A DNA stretch of 64,000 bases from Todiramphus chloris collaris. Its lineage: Eukaryota; Chordata; Aves; Coraciiformes; Alcedinidae. The notes under the pieces were generated by a model that did no database searches, had not been told where the DNA came from, and was given only the letters and a program-made list of their open reading frames with translations. The stretch is taken from assembly GCA_025345505.1 (NCBI GenBank), contig JANVCC010000073.1, positions 11,269,108 to 11,333,107 on the forward strand, written 5' to 3'. Shown in pieces: positions 25,335 through 37,096 of this stretch. Numbering within the stretch: position 1 is the stretch's first letter; each line of letters begins with the position of its first letter. Position numbers and translations under genes: made by a program.

Positions 25335-26563
25335 ATTCTGGTTAACTGGGGAGGTCCCAATGATCTGGAGGGTAGCAAATATAACTCCCATCTACAAGAA
25401 AGGCATAAAGGAAGCTCCGTGAAACTATAAACCTGTCAGTCTGACCTCGGTACCAGTGAAGGTCATGGAGCAGATCATCTTGAGTGCCATTACAAGCCAT
25501 ATAGAGGACAACCAGGGGATCAGGCCCAGTCAGGATGGGTTGATGAAAGGCAGGTCCTGCCTGACAAATCTGATCTCTTTCTATAACAAGATGACTCAAC
25601 TATTGGGCAAGGGAAAGGCTGTGGATATTGACTACCTACATTTTGAAAAGCATTTGACACTGTTTCCCATAGAATTCTCATGGAAAAACTGCCTGCTCAT
25701 GGCCGGGATGAGCATACGATCTGCTGGATCAAGCACTGGCTGGACGGACAGGCCCAGAGAGTGGTGGTCAGTGGAGTTAAATCCAGCTGGCAGCTGGTCA
25801 CAAGTGGCGTTCCTCAGGGGTCAATGTTGGGACCATTTCTGTTTAACATCTTTATTGATGATATTGATAAGGATATGGAGTGTATCATCAGTAAGTTTGC
25901 AGATGACAGCAAGTTAGGAGGGAGTGTTGATCTGCATGAGGATAGGGAGGCTCTACAGAGAGACTTGAATAGATGGATTGATGGGCCAATATTAACAGTA
26001 TGAGCTTCAACAAGGCCAAGTGCTGGATTCTGCACTTGGGCCACAACAACCCCATGCAATGCTACAGACTTGGGGAAGTGTGGTTGGAAAGCTGTCTGGT
26101 AGAAAAGGACATGGGGGTTCTAACTGACAAGTGGCTGAACATGAGCCAGCAGTGTGCCCAGGTGGCCAAGAAAGCCAATGGCATCGTGGCTTGTATTAGA
26201 AATAGTGTGAGCAGCAGAAGTAGGGAGGTGATTGTTCCCCTGTACTCTACTCTGTGTCTCTTCTCACAGGTAATTATCAATAGAACAAGAGGGAATGGAT
26301 TCAAGCTGCAACAGGATTCAAGCTGCAGCAGGATGTCAGACTGGACATTAGGGAAAAATTTTTCACAGAAAGAGTAGTCAGAATCAGGAATAGGCTGTCC
26401 AGGGAGGTAGTTGAGTCACCATCCCTGGATGTATTTAAGGGTCATTTAGATGTGGTTTGGAGGGACATAGTTTAGGGGTGAACTTTATAGAGTAGAGTTA
26501 ATGGTTGGACTTGTTGATCCCAAGGGTCTTTTCCAACCTGAATGATACTATGATACTATGATG
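25335..26563 (+). mobile_element. CR1 LINE, 1.2 kb, 5'-truncated with internal deletion
   Basis: The element begins inside the RT fingers region ('LTGEVP', 'ITPIYKKG') and ends at 'gatactatgatactatgatg', a diverged CR1 octamer tail. The last 3' UTR words are 'gggtcttttccaacctgaa'. Between about 26250 and 26265 the coding sequence jumps from 'VIVPLYST' to the region just before '[11 protein letters not shown]', so roughly 240 bp of the ORF2 C-terminal part are missing. A 17-bp tandem duplication lies at 26297-26330. Confidence 0.93.
25340..26440 (+). pseudogene. CR1 ORF2 reverse transcriptase relic
   Basis: The RT text runs from 'PVSLTSVPVKVMEQIIL' and 'GLMKGRSCLTNLISFYN' (frame of 25456-25917), through '[20 protein letters not shown]' and an intact FADD at 25896-25907 (frame of 25680-26003), to '[17 protein letters not shown]' (26000-26377). 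Two frameshifts split these pieces. Motif A reads 'YLHFEKHL', losing the first catalytic Asp of YLDF, so keeping FADD does not restore activity. With the internal C-terminal deletion this is a dead copy. Confidence 0.9.
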
Positions 26564-29500
26564 TGAAAACAGGTAATCAGCATGTTTACTGCTGCAGTTC
26601 TTGACCATAGCTAGTGTTACAGAAGTCTACTTGAATTTCAAGTTAGAGCTTTTCTATCAAGGTGTCAAAAAGTAGTCTGGTAGCTTGGCTGGATTGTGCT
26701 GAGTTCATGAATGGATTAAATCTGTGCAGGAAAGCATTCGAGGGAGAAGCAGAGATATTTTAAATAAGTGTCACCTCCCCCTTGCATGAGATCATCTCAT
26801 TAGTTTTATTACCCTGATTCTCCTCTCTCCACACCCTCACAACCAGATGTATCTATATGGGATTGAATTCCAGAAACTGAGAGAGATGGAGGAGTACAGT
26901 CTGACTAGAGTAGAAAGAAGGAAGTTCTGTTGATTTGTTGCAGAGCTCTGGAGGTGGTGTAGTTGAGCAGTGGCAGAAGGCTCTTATCTGTGTGAGCCTG
27001 TGGACGTGGAGATAAGTAAGTGGTTTGCTGGGGGAATGTGTCAGTGTCTCCCCAGGGCTCTGCTAGACTCTGTCAGAAATGATTTTCAGAGTTAGTCTCT
27101 CTGTACTCACACCTCAGTTAAGTCAATCCATGCCAAGTCCTGTATTTTAAAAGGTCTGGTCTTGTTGCTGTTTGATGGTTCGTGTCCCTTGGAATCTGGC
27201 ATGCCTCTGTGTCCTTTGATTTAATTTTGATCTGTGTCACTAAAATGGAAGCAGTGGTGGCCTGAAGCAGTTTTCTGAAGGAAATATTGCCCCATTCCAA
27301 AGCAGCAGAGCAGGAGAAGATTTGAGCATAGAAGGATCCCCAAAACTCAACCCCCAACTTGAAAGAGGTGATGTATAACCTAATGCAATTTGTTGTCTCT
27401 TCTGTTGTTGCCATTGTTATCTCGTGACAGAAAAGCCTCTGATGGGCAGAGCTGTGTGTAACAGGCAGAGGGAAGTGAAAAGTGCTGTCATATTGGATTT
27501 TTTTTCTTGGTTTCACCAGGTGCTGCAGGTGCATATGCTTGTTAACCCTTGTTGCCTGAAGCTGGAATGCTACAGATTTGCAGGAGGCTGGGGATAATGT
27601 GCCACAAGATAAGCTCCACATTGCTCATATTTTGCAGAGGGGACTTAATTTGAAGGGTCTCACCTAAGCTGAAGCTATTTGTTCTGGAGAAAGAATAAAA
27701 CTCACCACACTGAGGTGGGAAACAGATGCATCAATGGCTTTCTGTGGAGACCTAAAAATTCACCAGAGATGTTTTACTTCACCTTTTGAACTCAAGAGTC
27801 ATACTGTGCTGGTTTTACTTAGGCTGAAAGCAGTCGCATTTGCACATCATGGTAAGCATCTGTGACTTGTTCCATTGATCAACAAAATCCCCTCAGAGAG
27901 TAGAACGACTTAGAGTCTTTGGTCTGATACTGCATTTATAAAAGATTAAAATTTCTCTCCTTAGAATGTAAGCTTTTTGTGAAGGTTTAGAAGTACAGGT
28001 AACAGAATTATAAATACTCTAAGCAACTTTGTAACTAGTCTCTTTGCAGTTGTGTTGGTGCCAGTCTTCAGCATGAAAACCCAACAGCAGCAGAGGGAAC
28101 CAGAAACCAGAGCTGGTTAAGTGTGTTCAGCTCTGACTTAAATGGCAGACTGCTACACTTAGATCAACACTTTGCTGTCGATTTCTGTCCATCTTGCTTT
28201 TGTATAGCAACTGTTGAGCAGAATGGAGTTGTACAGCTGTGGGTCAGCCAAGGCACGTGCTCTGGACAGACATGAATCAGTCTGTAAGTGCCTAAAAACA
28301 GGAAGATGACAGCACTTGGAGCTGCTTTGCTACTTGTAACTTTACTAGGTATGTGAATTCTGGAAGTTGTTTTTTTTTTTTTTTTTCTCTCTTCTTGAGC
28401 CATTCACAAACCAAAACCTAGACCAAGATGTCAAAAAGGATGAGCAGCAAAATTATCATTAGTGTGAAGAGCATAGAGCCATTCTGAAATCCAGGATTGT
28501 CCTGTTTATGATCGTTCAAGGACACCTCTGCAAAGTAGTGAATAGATGTTGGCTTATACAAAAAGTGTATCATTTTGTATAAATGTATGAGTATCAGGAT
28601 TGGATTATGGAGAACTAAAGCATAGTGGTGTGTGCATTACTGACATGGGGAAATGGTGTTCCATCCTCTCTGGGATGCCATCTGTCATGTATATCCAGTG
28701 CAATACATTGGAAAAAAATGTCTATATTGTTGTATTCTGTGCACTATTGCTTTAGGAAGCGTTGCTTTTCTCATTCTCATGTTTTTCTGCACTGGGGAAA
28801 AGTGGAACAGGAGCTTATTTCCAGCAGCAAACTCCAGAATTAGTGGGGCTGTGCTTGGCAGGTGACTTCCAGTCTGCAGTTGACAGCAAGATTGGAGACT
28901 AAGCACACTACTTTCCAGACCCGCATTTCTCCCAAAGAACTCCTTCTGACATACTCTTTGCTTTGAAATAGTCTCATATATTCTCATTTTGCTGTAAGGT
29001 GCTGCTTCCAGGCACCCATGGAAGCATGGTTTCTTCTTTGAAAGTCATAAATACGGGACATTAGAAAGGGAGAGGATTTTTTAAGCTAAGTACATATTTT
29101 CTCTTTCCTCAGGTGTGGTGAAACCATGCAGAAGAGAAATAATCAAAAGAAACACCAAGCCTGAACAGTCACCCATGCTTCTCTGTACTCCCAAAGCCTG
29201 CATACACAAGTGACACCCATCCAGGACCCAGAGGATTCACAGCAGCTTCGTGGTGCTTTGACATCACTGGTGTATGTAAATACCTTTGAGGATGTCATGG
29301 AAACCTGGACGTGATCATGACCTGCCAGCTCACTCTAGCTCACACTTAACAGAGCTTCTCTCATATTACCAGTAGGTGTTTTTTCTACTGTGCTTTAACA
29401 TGTTTCATGGCAAAATTATCTTTCAGAGGCTGTGTGTATGGAATTAAGAAGAGAATTAAGAATACCAGGGAGGACGCACAGGAGGAGACTAGAAGAGTAT

Positions 29501-30759
29501 TTGGTTCCACACATTTAATAACAGTTAAAATATAAGTGTACAACCATGTGAGAGAATGTTTACATTGGTGTGTCTGCTTTATTTTATCCTGTCCTAGCCA
29601 AACCAACAATTTTCACCTGAGAAATAGAGGCAGTTGTCACCCTCCCTTCCTTCTACAACTGATACAATACCCAGGCAAGGCAGCAAAACCCCCATCTCAG
29701 CCAGCATCCAGCTGTAAAAAAATGTTAGGAAAATAAACTAAGATGGAATTTCTTAGATTGTGAAAGAGCTTGTAGGTTTTGAGTTTGGATTGGGTAGTAG
29801 CTGAATCTTTTAGGAGGGACTTCTCCATCTTAAAGCCTAAAAAGACCCTTTCTCTAATCAGGTACCCCAAGTGGCACAAACAGCAAAAAACCTGCATGTC
29901 CTGTTGCATACTTCTCCCATGATTGTGCCCAGAGTGCTAACAGGACAGCAAATGAGAGCTGTGTCAGGGACCACCTTAACTGACAGACAGTGTTCTGAAC
30001 TGAGACTCTATCAGATCCTTTTCCAAAATAGTCTTTGTCCTGCAAGTAACTGGTTTTGGACTGCTGGCAGTGATGCAGGCTTTTGTGACAACAACAGTCC
30101 CTCACATAGACAGTGCTTCTCTTCCTCAAGTGAAATGGCTGTGGCATAGCAGCAACGAGAGAGGCAGCTACACCCCCAGCCCTAGAGACACATGCTCATG
30201 CTTCTTCTGTGTCCTGTGGCTAGTGACAGGCTGCCCAAAGAATATCTTGTCTTGGGAGTAACATGAGAGTGAACAAAATCAAGGTAAGGCACTATTTTGG
30301 GGGTTTCATGACAGTTTTTGGTGCAGGAAGTCAGTGGAGTTCTATTCGTTTACACTCCTTTGGATTCCTCCCACCAGATATTAGGCAAAATGGATTTATT
30401 TTTTATCATGACAGCTGGAAGTAGGGCTTGTTACTCTGAGCACTTGGGGCTCTAATGTGGAACTTGTGTCTTTAAAAGACATCAAATGAGGCTGATGTAG
30501 TGCTTCTGGAATCTCTTACCTGTGGGGTAGAAAGTCTTGCACAGAAGGTAAACTGATTGAGGGGAAAAGCACTTTCATTGCAAACTGTGAGCAGTGGTGT
30601 TTAAATCAGTTCTTGTGTAGTGAGAACATTACTCCAAGACTCTTACAACCACTCTGGTTCAAAAGCAGCTTGTTTGAGGCCCTACTGCCAAAATAAAGTG
30701 TGTGCAGAGATGCTGGAACAGGACTGCCTGCAGAGTCTGAACTGGAACAAGATGGTCCA
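26564..30759. other. Non-coding DNA, no gene supported
   Basis: The longest frame is 27118-27621 on the minus strand (167 codons). It has no recognised domain, no promoter or splice context, and a length expected about once by chance in a window this size. A T17 run lies at 28370-28386. No CR1, MIR or LTR element is recognised. Confidence 0.55.
28370..28386. repeat. T17 homopolymer
   Basis: Uninterrupted run of 17 T. Poly-K on the antisense frame is an artefact of it. Confidence 0.95.
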
Positions 30760-30865
30760 TGGAGTAATTCAGGTTTGAAGGGATCTCTGGAGGTCACCTT
30801 CTGACGGCCTGCACAAAGCAGGTCTAGTTCTGGCAGGTGGCTCAGGGACTTGTGTCATTGAATTT
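30760..30865 (-). mobile_element. CR1 3' terminal fragment, antisense
   Basis: 'gagtaattcaggtttgaag' then 'ggatctctggaggtcacct' and 'gcacaaagcaggtctag' is the antisense text of the CR1 3' UTR found in several avian subfamilies (ttggaagggacctctggaggtc...). Only about 100 bp are recognisable and the octamer tail is eroded, so the copy is old. Confidence 0.7.
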
Positions 30866-33633
30866 ACAGCTGCCTCGTGTTTTGAAATGTTTGAGTTCTT
30901 TCTTCATGCCCTTGTGGTCATTGGACTACATGGAGACTAATAGGGGCCTTATGTGATGTTTGTGTTATGACATGGCATGATGTGAGACCTCCTGCACAGA
31001 GGAATGAAGCTGTGACCTTCCTGTGGAGAAGCCACAGGCACCACAGCCCCCCTTGCCCTCTTTGTCTTGACCAGGCTGGATTCCTGGTGGGGTCTGGGTT
31101 AGTCATGTAGGAGGTTATACCCTTTACACCTGCGGATCCAGAGGGGTGCCTTCCCTTTTTGCAGCAGATATTTTAAAAGTGCTTTGCAATGATCTTTGGT
31201 TCTTCTGCCATTGTGTTGCTGACAGAAACATACAGTGCTGGTTATCCACTGTGCATGCAAGATTAATAGTGACAGCTTAATGAATAAAAGGTCTTCTAAT
31301 AAGGATTGGGTGTGACCTTTCTCCCTTGCCTCAGTCGTCTAGAAGGGAAAAGGGGATTTATAACACTCAGGCAGATGTCCACTCCAGGCCAGAACAGGGG
31401 AGTACTGGGAATGGCTCCTCAGCTTGAGGTGGAGGAGTCTGGGATTCCTGTCACAGCAGAGTCTAGGGTACATGGCACTGAGAGCCTCCAGCAGCTAAGC
31501 AGGGTATTGCTGGGGGGCTAGTGGGGATATATACTGTCTTCAGCCATCTTGAAGATGCAGAGCTGAGTCCTGCCCCACTGGGACTGCTACAACACAGGGT
31601 GTTAGAAAGCCAAGCCAAGTCAAGTGAATACTTCTAGGACAGCCCATGGGAGATGCAAAGAACAGAAAAGCAGAAGCCATTTCCCATGCCAAAGGGCTCT
31701 TGCCAGCAATGTCAAGGTGGCAGTGACTGCAGTTTGAACAGGAGCATGTGTGAGAACACAGGGAACAAGCCCTTAGGGCTGTGATGGGAAAACAATCTGC
31801 CATCCATAGATAATCCTGGTTAAAGTACATGAGCACTGGTGTTGGTGCTTGTGTGTGTGTAAATGGATGAAATCTGTGTAAGAATGGATATTGTGTTAAA
31901 TTGTGTTATCTGGAGATACTGTAAATAAATAGCACTCCTACACATTCTGCAAGTCCCCCCGCTCTTACAAAGAAACAAAAAGCAAATGGAGTTTTCTATT
32001 GCCAATATTTATTCATATGAAAACAGTGTTACTCCTACCGATTTATGGCCTTGTAAATGTAACTGTATTAGTGTAAGTAGTTGGAGTTATGCTTTCATCA
32101 CATTTGTAAAAAGGAGGAGAGCTCAAGGTGGTGCAAGAACATCATTTGTAAAGGGAGTGGGAGGGAGGGAAGGAAACAGGTGAAGGACATTTTCTTCCCC
32201 AGCTGTGATGCACTGAAAAGTGAGGAGTGATGCAGCTGGGAGAAAACTGTCTGGGAAACGACTGTCAGCTGCTGCCTTTCAGCACTGGCAGCACAGCAGT
32301 GTGATCTTCCCAGCAAGGACCTGAGTGAAAATCATGGGATGGGCAGCCATGTGAGCCCTCCTTTTGTATGCTGAGACCTGTGATTCTTCTGCTGTGGCTT
32401 TTGTGGCTGCTGGAGACAGAACAGGAGAGCATGTCCAAAAGAGCTGTGAGAATTAAATGTTTGAGGCCTGCTTCCTTCTTTTTGAAGCCTTTTACTGAGG
32501 CGTAATGAATGCAAACTAGTGACTAGTTCATGAAGGGCTATCTGTAAAACAAGCTCACTTACTTGTTGGAGCTCTAGCTGCAGTACCACCAAGTGACTCC
32601 AAATATCTGGTCAGAACATAGGCAAAGATGAGTTATGGGTTCTTCAACAGACAGTACCTATGAGTCCAAAAATGCAGTCCAAAAAGGCATCTTAGAGCAA
32701 GGGGAATCCACATCCCAGCTTGACTATGCCAGTCAGTGATGATATGGCAAGCAAATCTATGGCACACCCTTTCCTCAGTTGGGGAGAAATGCTGCAGTTG
32801 CTCACAACAGCTAAGCATCAACTGCTCTTTGAACTAAAGCATCAAAAACTATCTGCTAGCCCTGGGGGAGAAGAGTTAATTTAGCCAGGGAAACCAGCTA
32901 GGGCACAGCACATAGCTCCTGCTTGAGCCTGCTTTGTCCAGCATTGTGTGCAAGGTGACATATTGGTATCATGCACAGAAGTGTTGCCACAGGGTCTGTA
33001 TTGGCCATTCCTAATGGAGCAGGCAATTCTCAGCATTATTAGGGCTCTTCTGTCTCTGCAGAATGAAAAAGAAATATCATTTCAGACCTTCTGTTGTGTG
33101 CATGTCTCCTCCCTGCACTGCTTGATGGCAACTCTTCCCTACAGAGATTTCTAGATACCTTTTACAAATCCTGCCTCACCTGTGTTGTCCCAAGTCTGGG
33201 TTCTTTACCTGGTGTGCAAAAACAATCGACACTCAAAAGCTGAGTTAGGTGTTTTCTTCCAGTTCTGCACAGAAAAGGACACTAAGGATAATTCACAAAG
33301 ATAGCACACACCTTCAGAGGAGTTTTAGGATTTTATATGGTTTGCAACAAAGAAAAGTTGAACAATACTTGTTCATTTTTGTCACTTTTTGGTCATCTAA
33401 ACAATGCCCTTCTGTGCATGCTCCAATTAGTGTCTAGTTCATTACACAGAGGTGGTCTCACATTAGCATGTTAGGTCTCCACCAAGGGGTGTGATTTTTA
33501 CCATGCCAGTTATTCTTAGGTTGCTCTAGATTACCCTCAGGTGATCTTACTCCCCTCTTTCCCAAACCCCTGGTCAGGAGATGTTTCATCTAATGCAGTT
33601 TAGCACATCCGTGTGCTATCTTGTGTTACCTTG
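30866..33633. other. Non-coding DNA, no gene seen
   Basis: Open frames up to about 98 codons without recognisable products. No interspersed repeat is recognised. A short TG run lies near 31850. Confidence 0.5.
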
Positions 33634-33705
33634 TTGTGATGCTTTACTTTGAGGACCACAGTTTCCATATTGTGATTCTTTACTTTGAGGAATACACTGC
33701 CACCA
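33634..33705. repeat. Imperfect 36-bp tandem duplication
   Basis: The words 'ttgtgatgctttactttgag' (33634) and 'ttgtgattctttactttgag' (33670) recur at a spacing of 36 bp with one mismatch over the first 20-22 bases, then diverge. It is a small local duplication with no functional sign. Confidence 0.8.
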
Positions 33706-35144
33706 AAAGGTTTTATTTTCCCTGCTGTGTCTCCATTACTTTCATTGCAGATTTCCCAGTGCTCTACGCAAGCAAATGCAGAGAGGAAGGGCAGGGAGGA
33801 AGAAATTAAATCAGGAGAATTCAGGGCAGGTTTTCATTGTTTTGCCCTAACATAAGCACTCTAACAGGATAACAGGCCAGAAAAGCAGGATTTACAAGAA
33901 GAGCTACACTCCTGGATGCAGAGGCTAGAGTAAACAAATTATTTTTAGCAGGCTATTAAGTAAAGTGGATGCTGAGAAGCATAAGACACAAGGAACAGCA
34001 CTAGGACTAGAGTGAGGCAGCCTCCCTGTGCTTTGCCTAGCACTACACCAACACTGATTGAGTCAAGGCTCGGTCAGCTGCTGATGAGTTCATGTTAGAT
34101 TGTCTCCTGCTGCGGGCTTTTCCCAAAGCACTAACTAATCAGAGCAATGGGTCCTTAAACCTTAGTTACAGACCTTCCCAGGAAGGACTTTTTGTTTGCC
34201 AAGCTGCTCTAAGTCACTCTGCTGCACGTCATGGTCACCCACCTACCAGCCCTAGTCATGAGGCCTTAGGGGCACCACCTCAGGGACTGCTGGGTCCCCT
34301 CCTGGGACCCCTCATTTCAGCCTCTGGGAAGTCAGGGGTGAAAAGGTCAAAATCTACCCAAATGTAGATTAGAGTTTAGATTTTTTCACTTAGTGGTTCA
34401 GGGCACTTCTGTATCTTCTGACTCTTGGTCTTTGGGGTAGGCTTGTGCTCCTCACTGAGGCTTAAAGCTCTTTCTGTCTTTATTTTATCAACACAGCATT
34501 ATCTGTATTGACAGAAGAGTCTTCTGATGGAAAAAAGAGCAAAACTGCAGCCAGAAGAAGATATCTATGCCCAAATATTTAAGCATTAAAAACTTCTTCA
34601 TAACTTCTCTACTTCAGAAGGTGATGGATGGGACAGAGGTTGTGGACCATGATTTAGCTTAAAAGCAGTTAAACTTTTTACCCCAGGGGCACTACAGCTC
34701 CAGAGCCTCTCCCCAGCATTATACAGACATCAATCCACAGATCCTGGAGCTCTTCACAGAGTCACTGTGCTGCAGAGAAGAGGTTCAGATCACTCAGCAA
34801 ATGAAGATTTCAGAACACACTTAATTTAAAAGCTAAATATAATACCAGCACGATGCTTGATAGTGTTCCTTTAATAAAAAAGTTGCATTATTTTCCCAAA
34901 GATTTACACCTTTCAAATGAGAATTTGATACCTGATGATGCCTGATTCTTTTTTAAGTACCTATGCTTTCCACTCCAATAATTATCATTTTATCTACTAT
35001 AAATCCAAAAGGCTGAGAACCTTTGAATATCCATGCTTAAATTTGGGTACCTGAGGCAGAAAAGCCAGCGTTGTTGCTCCACCAGCATTCTTGTAGAGTC
35101 AGCAGTGCTCAGTAATTCGGCTACTCAAAATGACACATAATAAT
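33706..35144. other. Non-coding DNA, nothing recognised
   Basis: No exon, CR1 or RNA gene is recognised. Open frames are under 95 codons. Confidence 0.5.
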
Positions 35145-35225
35145 TCACTGTTGTGAGTTGCTGAAGGACACAGAGCAGAGCTAAGGGTTCACTCAGTCTC
35201 CCAGCAGCCAGTCCACCACAAAGCA
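35145..35225 (-). repeat. Ancient MIR-like SINE fragment
   Basis: 'gagttgctgaaggacacag' then 'agcagagctaagggttcac' and 'tcagtctcccagcagccag' follow the antisense MIR core (acttgcccaaggtcacacagc...agagccgggattcgaacccagg). The piece is short and diverged; identification is by eye. Confidence 0.5.
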
Positions 35226-35527
35226 TGGTGTAATTCAGCTGCTCTAAGCAAGAGGGTCAGTGTCACGGGCTCAACTAAAGGAAAGTAGAGCTTTACCACC
35301 ACTCTGTGATAACTGCTTTCAATAGCTTTATTCTCTGCTTCTGCTGGGCTGAGCCCACTTCCATTTTGGAGACCAGAAGGCAACCATCAGGGCCAACATT
35401 CAAGATGACATTTGCATCCTGCAAGTCTTCATTTTCACCTTTTCTCTCTGCTGTATGGCCTTATGTCCCCAAAATGCCCACTGTCTCTAATGGAAAACCA
35501 CACAAATAAAAGTTCTCCATCTCCCAT

Positions 35528-35920
35528 CCAAGATCAGCTGAGATCTGTAGCTAGCATAGTTTTTCAGGAGTCAGTACTGGGTCCAGTCTTATCCAACATA
35601 TTAATCAGTGACTTGGATGAAGGGATGGAGAGTACTCTCAGCAAGTTTGATGATGATACAAATATGGGAGAAGTGACTGACACACCAGAAGGCTGTGCTG
35701 CCATTCATCCAGACCTGGACAGGCTGTAGAGCTGGGCGGAGGGGAACCTAGTGAAGTTCAGTAAGGGCAAGGATAGAGTCCTGCATCTGGGGAGAAATAA
35801 CTCCATGCACCAGTTTGGGGTTGATCTGCTGGAAAGCAGCTCCACACAGAAAGACCTGGGACTCCTGGTGGACAACAGGTTAACCGTGAACTAGCAATGT
35901 GCCTTTGTGCAGGACATTGC
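35528..35920 (+). mobile_element. CR1 ORF2 fragment, 5' part of a split element
   Basis: RT text from 'VFQESVLGPVLSNILISDLD' through a mutated motif C, FDDD (35646-35657), 'TPEGCAAIHPDLDRL' and, after a stop, 'KDLGLLVDNRLTV'. Similarity stops abruptly near 35915. The CR1 text that should follow is absent; a 12-bp tandem repeat and about 400 bp of unrelated DNA follow instead. CR1 text resumes at 36366. It may be one CR1 interrupted and partly deleted, or two separate insertions. Confidence 0.85.
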
Positions 35921-35964
35921 AGCAAGACAAGCAGCAAGACAAGCAACAAGACAAGCAGCAAGGA
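35921..35964. repeat. 12-bp tandem repeat at CR1/duplication junction
   Basis: About 3.5 copies of 'agcaagacaagc' (35921-35932, 35933-35944, 35945-35956 with one change, then partial). It sits exactly where CR1 text ends and the duplicated segment begins. The second copy of that segment, at 48 kb, starts with only a single 'acaagcagcaag' word, so the array expanded at this locus. Confidence 0.9.
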
Positions 35965-36356
35965 CACAATCTTCCTGTCTGGAATAATTTCAAGAAAACT
36001 AAACTGAGCTACAGAAGATAATGTAAAGCTTATAATAGTACATCTCTTGGATTATTTATCTCTGTAGAAGAAATGCAGGTCTCTGCCTGGTAACTTTCAT
36101 GTTGTTTCATACAGGTATTCTTGGAAGATTTCAATTTCAGATTAAAGATTTATGAACTGTGTATTAGTGACACTATAGCAAGTTTGCAGGTGATCTGTGC
36201 AAAGGCATACAATATTTGAGGGCAGAACTATTTTAATTCAGAAAGTTTTTATTTATTTTTATTTATTTATTTTTTAAGAGAAAATAGACACTGGAGACTT
36301 GTACCTTAGAAATTCTTACAGACATACCTAGATTGGCAGTCAAGTTAAAAACCAAA
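35951..36356 (+). repeat. Duplicated ~400-bp non-CR1 segment, copy A
   Basis: This segment matches 48027-48416 almost end to end in the same orientation, about 90% identical by eye with several small indels. Shared landmarks include 'ggaataatttcaagaaaact', 'gaagatttcaatttcagatt', a TTTA-rich tract and 'cctagattggcagtcaagtt'. It has no coding potential and no resemblance to CR1. It may be a dispersed repeat family I do not recognise or an intrachromosomal duplication. Both copies abut CR1 sequence. Confidence 0.9.
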
Positions 36357-36365
36357 GTTTTTACT

Positions 36366-36607
36366 TATCCTGGAACACAGGAAGTACCACCTAAACCTAA
36401 GAAGAAACTTCTTTACTTTGTGGGTGACATGACACCAGAACAATCTGCCCAGAGAGCTTGTTGATTTTTTTTCTCTGGAGACTTCCAAAACCAGCCTGGA
36501 TGGAGTCCTGGGCAACCTGCTCTAGGAAGATGTGCTTTGGCAGTGGGGTTGGACTAAATGATCTCCAGAGGTCCTTTCTAACCTCTACCATTCTGTGACT
36601 CTGTGAC
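36366..36607 (+). mobile_element. CR1 3' terminal fragment
   Basis: Coding text 'EHRKYHLNLRRNFFTL' (ORF2 C-terminus) leads into the 3' UTR words 'ggttggactaaatgatctcc' and 'agaggtcctttctaacctc' and ends in the degenerate octamer tail 'ttctgtgactctgtgac'. It is closely related to the tail at 44.6-45.2 kb, so both belong to the same CR1 subfamily. Confidence 0.93.
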
Positions 36608-37096
36608 ATCAGTAACTGCTTTGCTTCTGAATACCTGCCTCTAGCCTTACAACCAAGAGAACCCCTTGCCCTGCAACACCACATTTGATTCCTTCTGCTG
36701 ATGCATTATACAATATGACATGAATTTTTGAAAGTGCCCCAAGGTTTTCAGCTAAAAAAGTAGATAATATAACAGTGGAGGTTTATCCAAGCATGGCTGC
36801 AAGCCATGAGATCAGCAGCTCATTAATAAGGAAGGACATGAGGCACTGAAATGCTTCAGATCAAACCATACATCCTTAAAGAGGATGCTAAAAATAGAAA
36901 AGCAAACCTACTCTTTCCAAAATGCACAGCTCCCTTAGTGGTACCAAACATGCCCTGCTCCCAAAGCCAGCGTAACAGATGGGTATCTGTGATGAAGTGA
37001 AATATGAAAGGGGAGTGTTGCTTCTTGCCCCTACAAAAAAAATGCACCAGGCTGGGTTGACTTTCTCAAAGGCAATTTGCTTGGTATCTTGAATTT
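36608..37096. other. Non-coding spacer between two tail-to-tail CR1s
   Basis: About 490 bp of unrelated DNA with no exon or repeat recognised, between the sense CR1 tail ending at 36607 and the antisense CR1 tail starting at 37097. Confidence 0.5.

Noticed and set aside
27118..27621. 167-codon minus-strand ORF, longest outside CR1
   Set aside because: No recognisable domain, no low-complexity explanation, no splice or promoter context. A frame this long is expected about once by chance in 64 kb of this composition.
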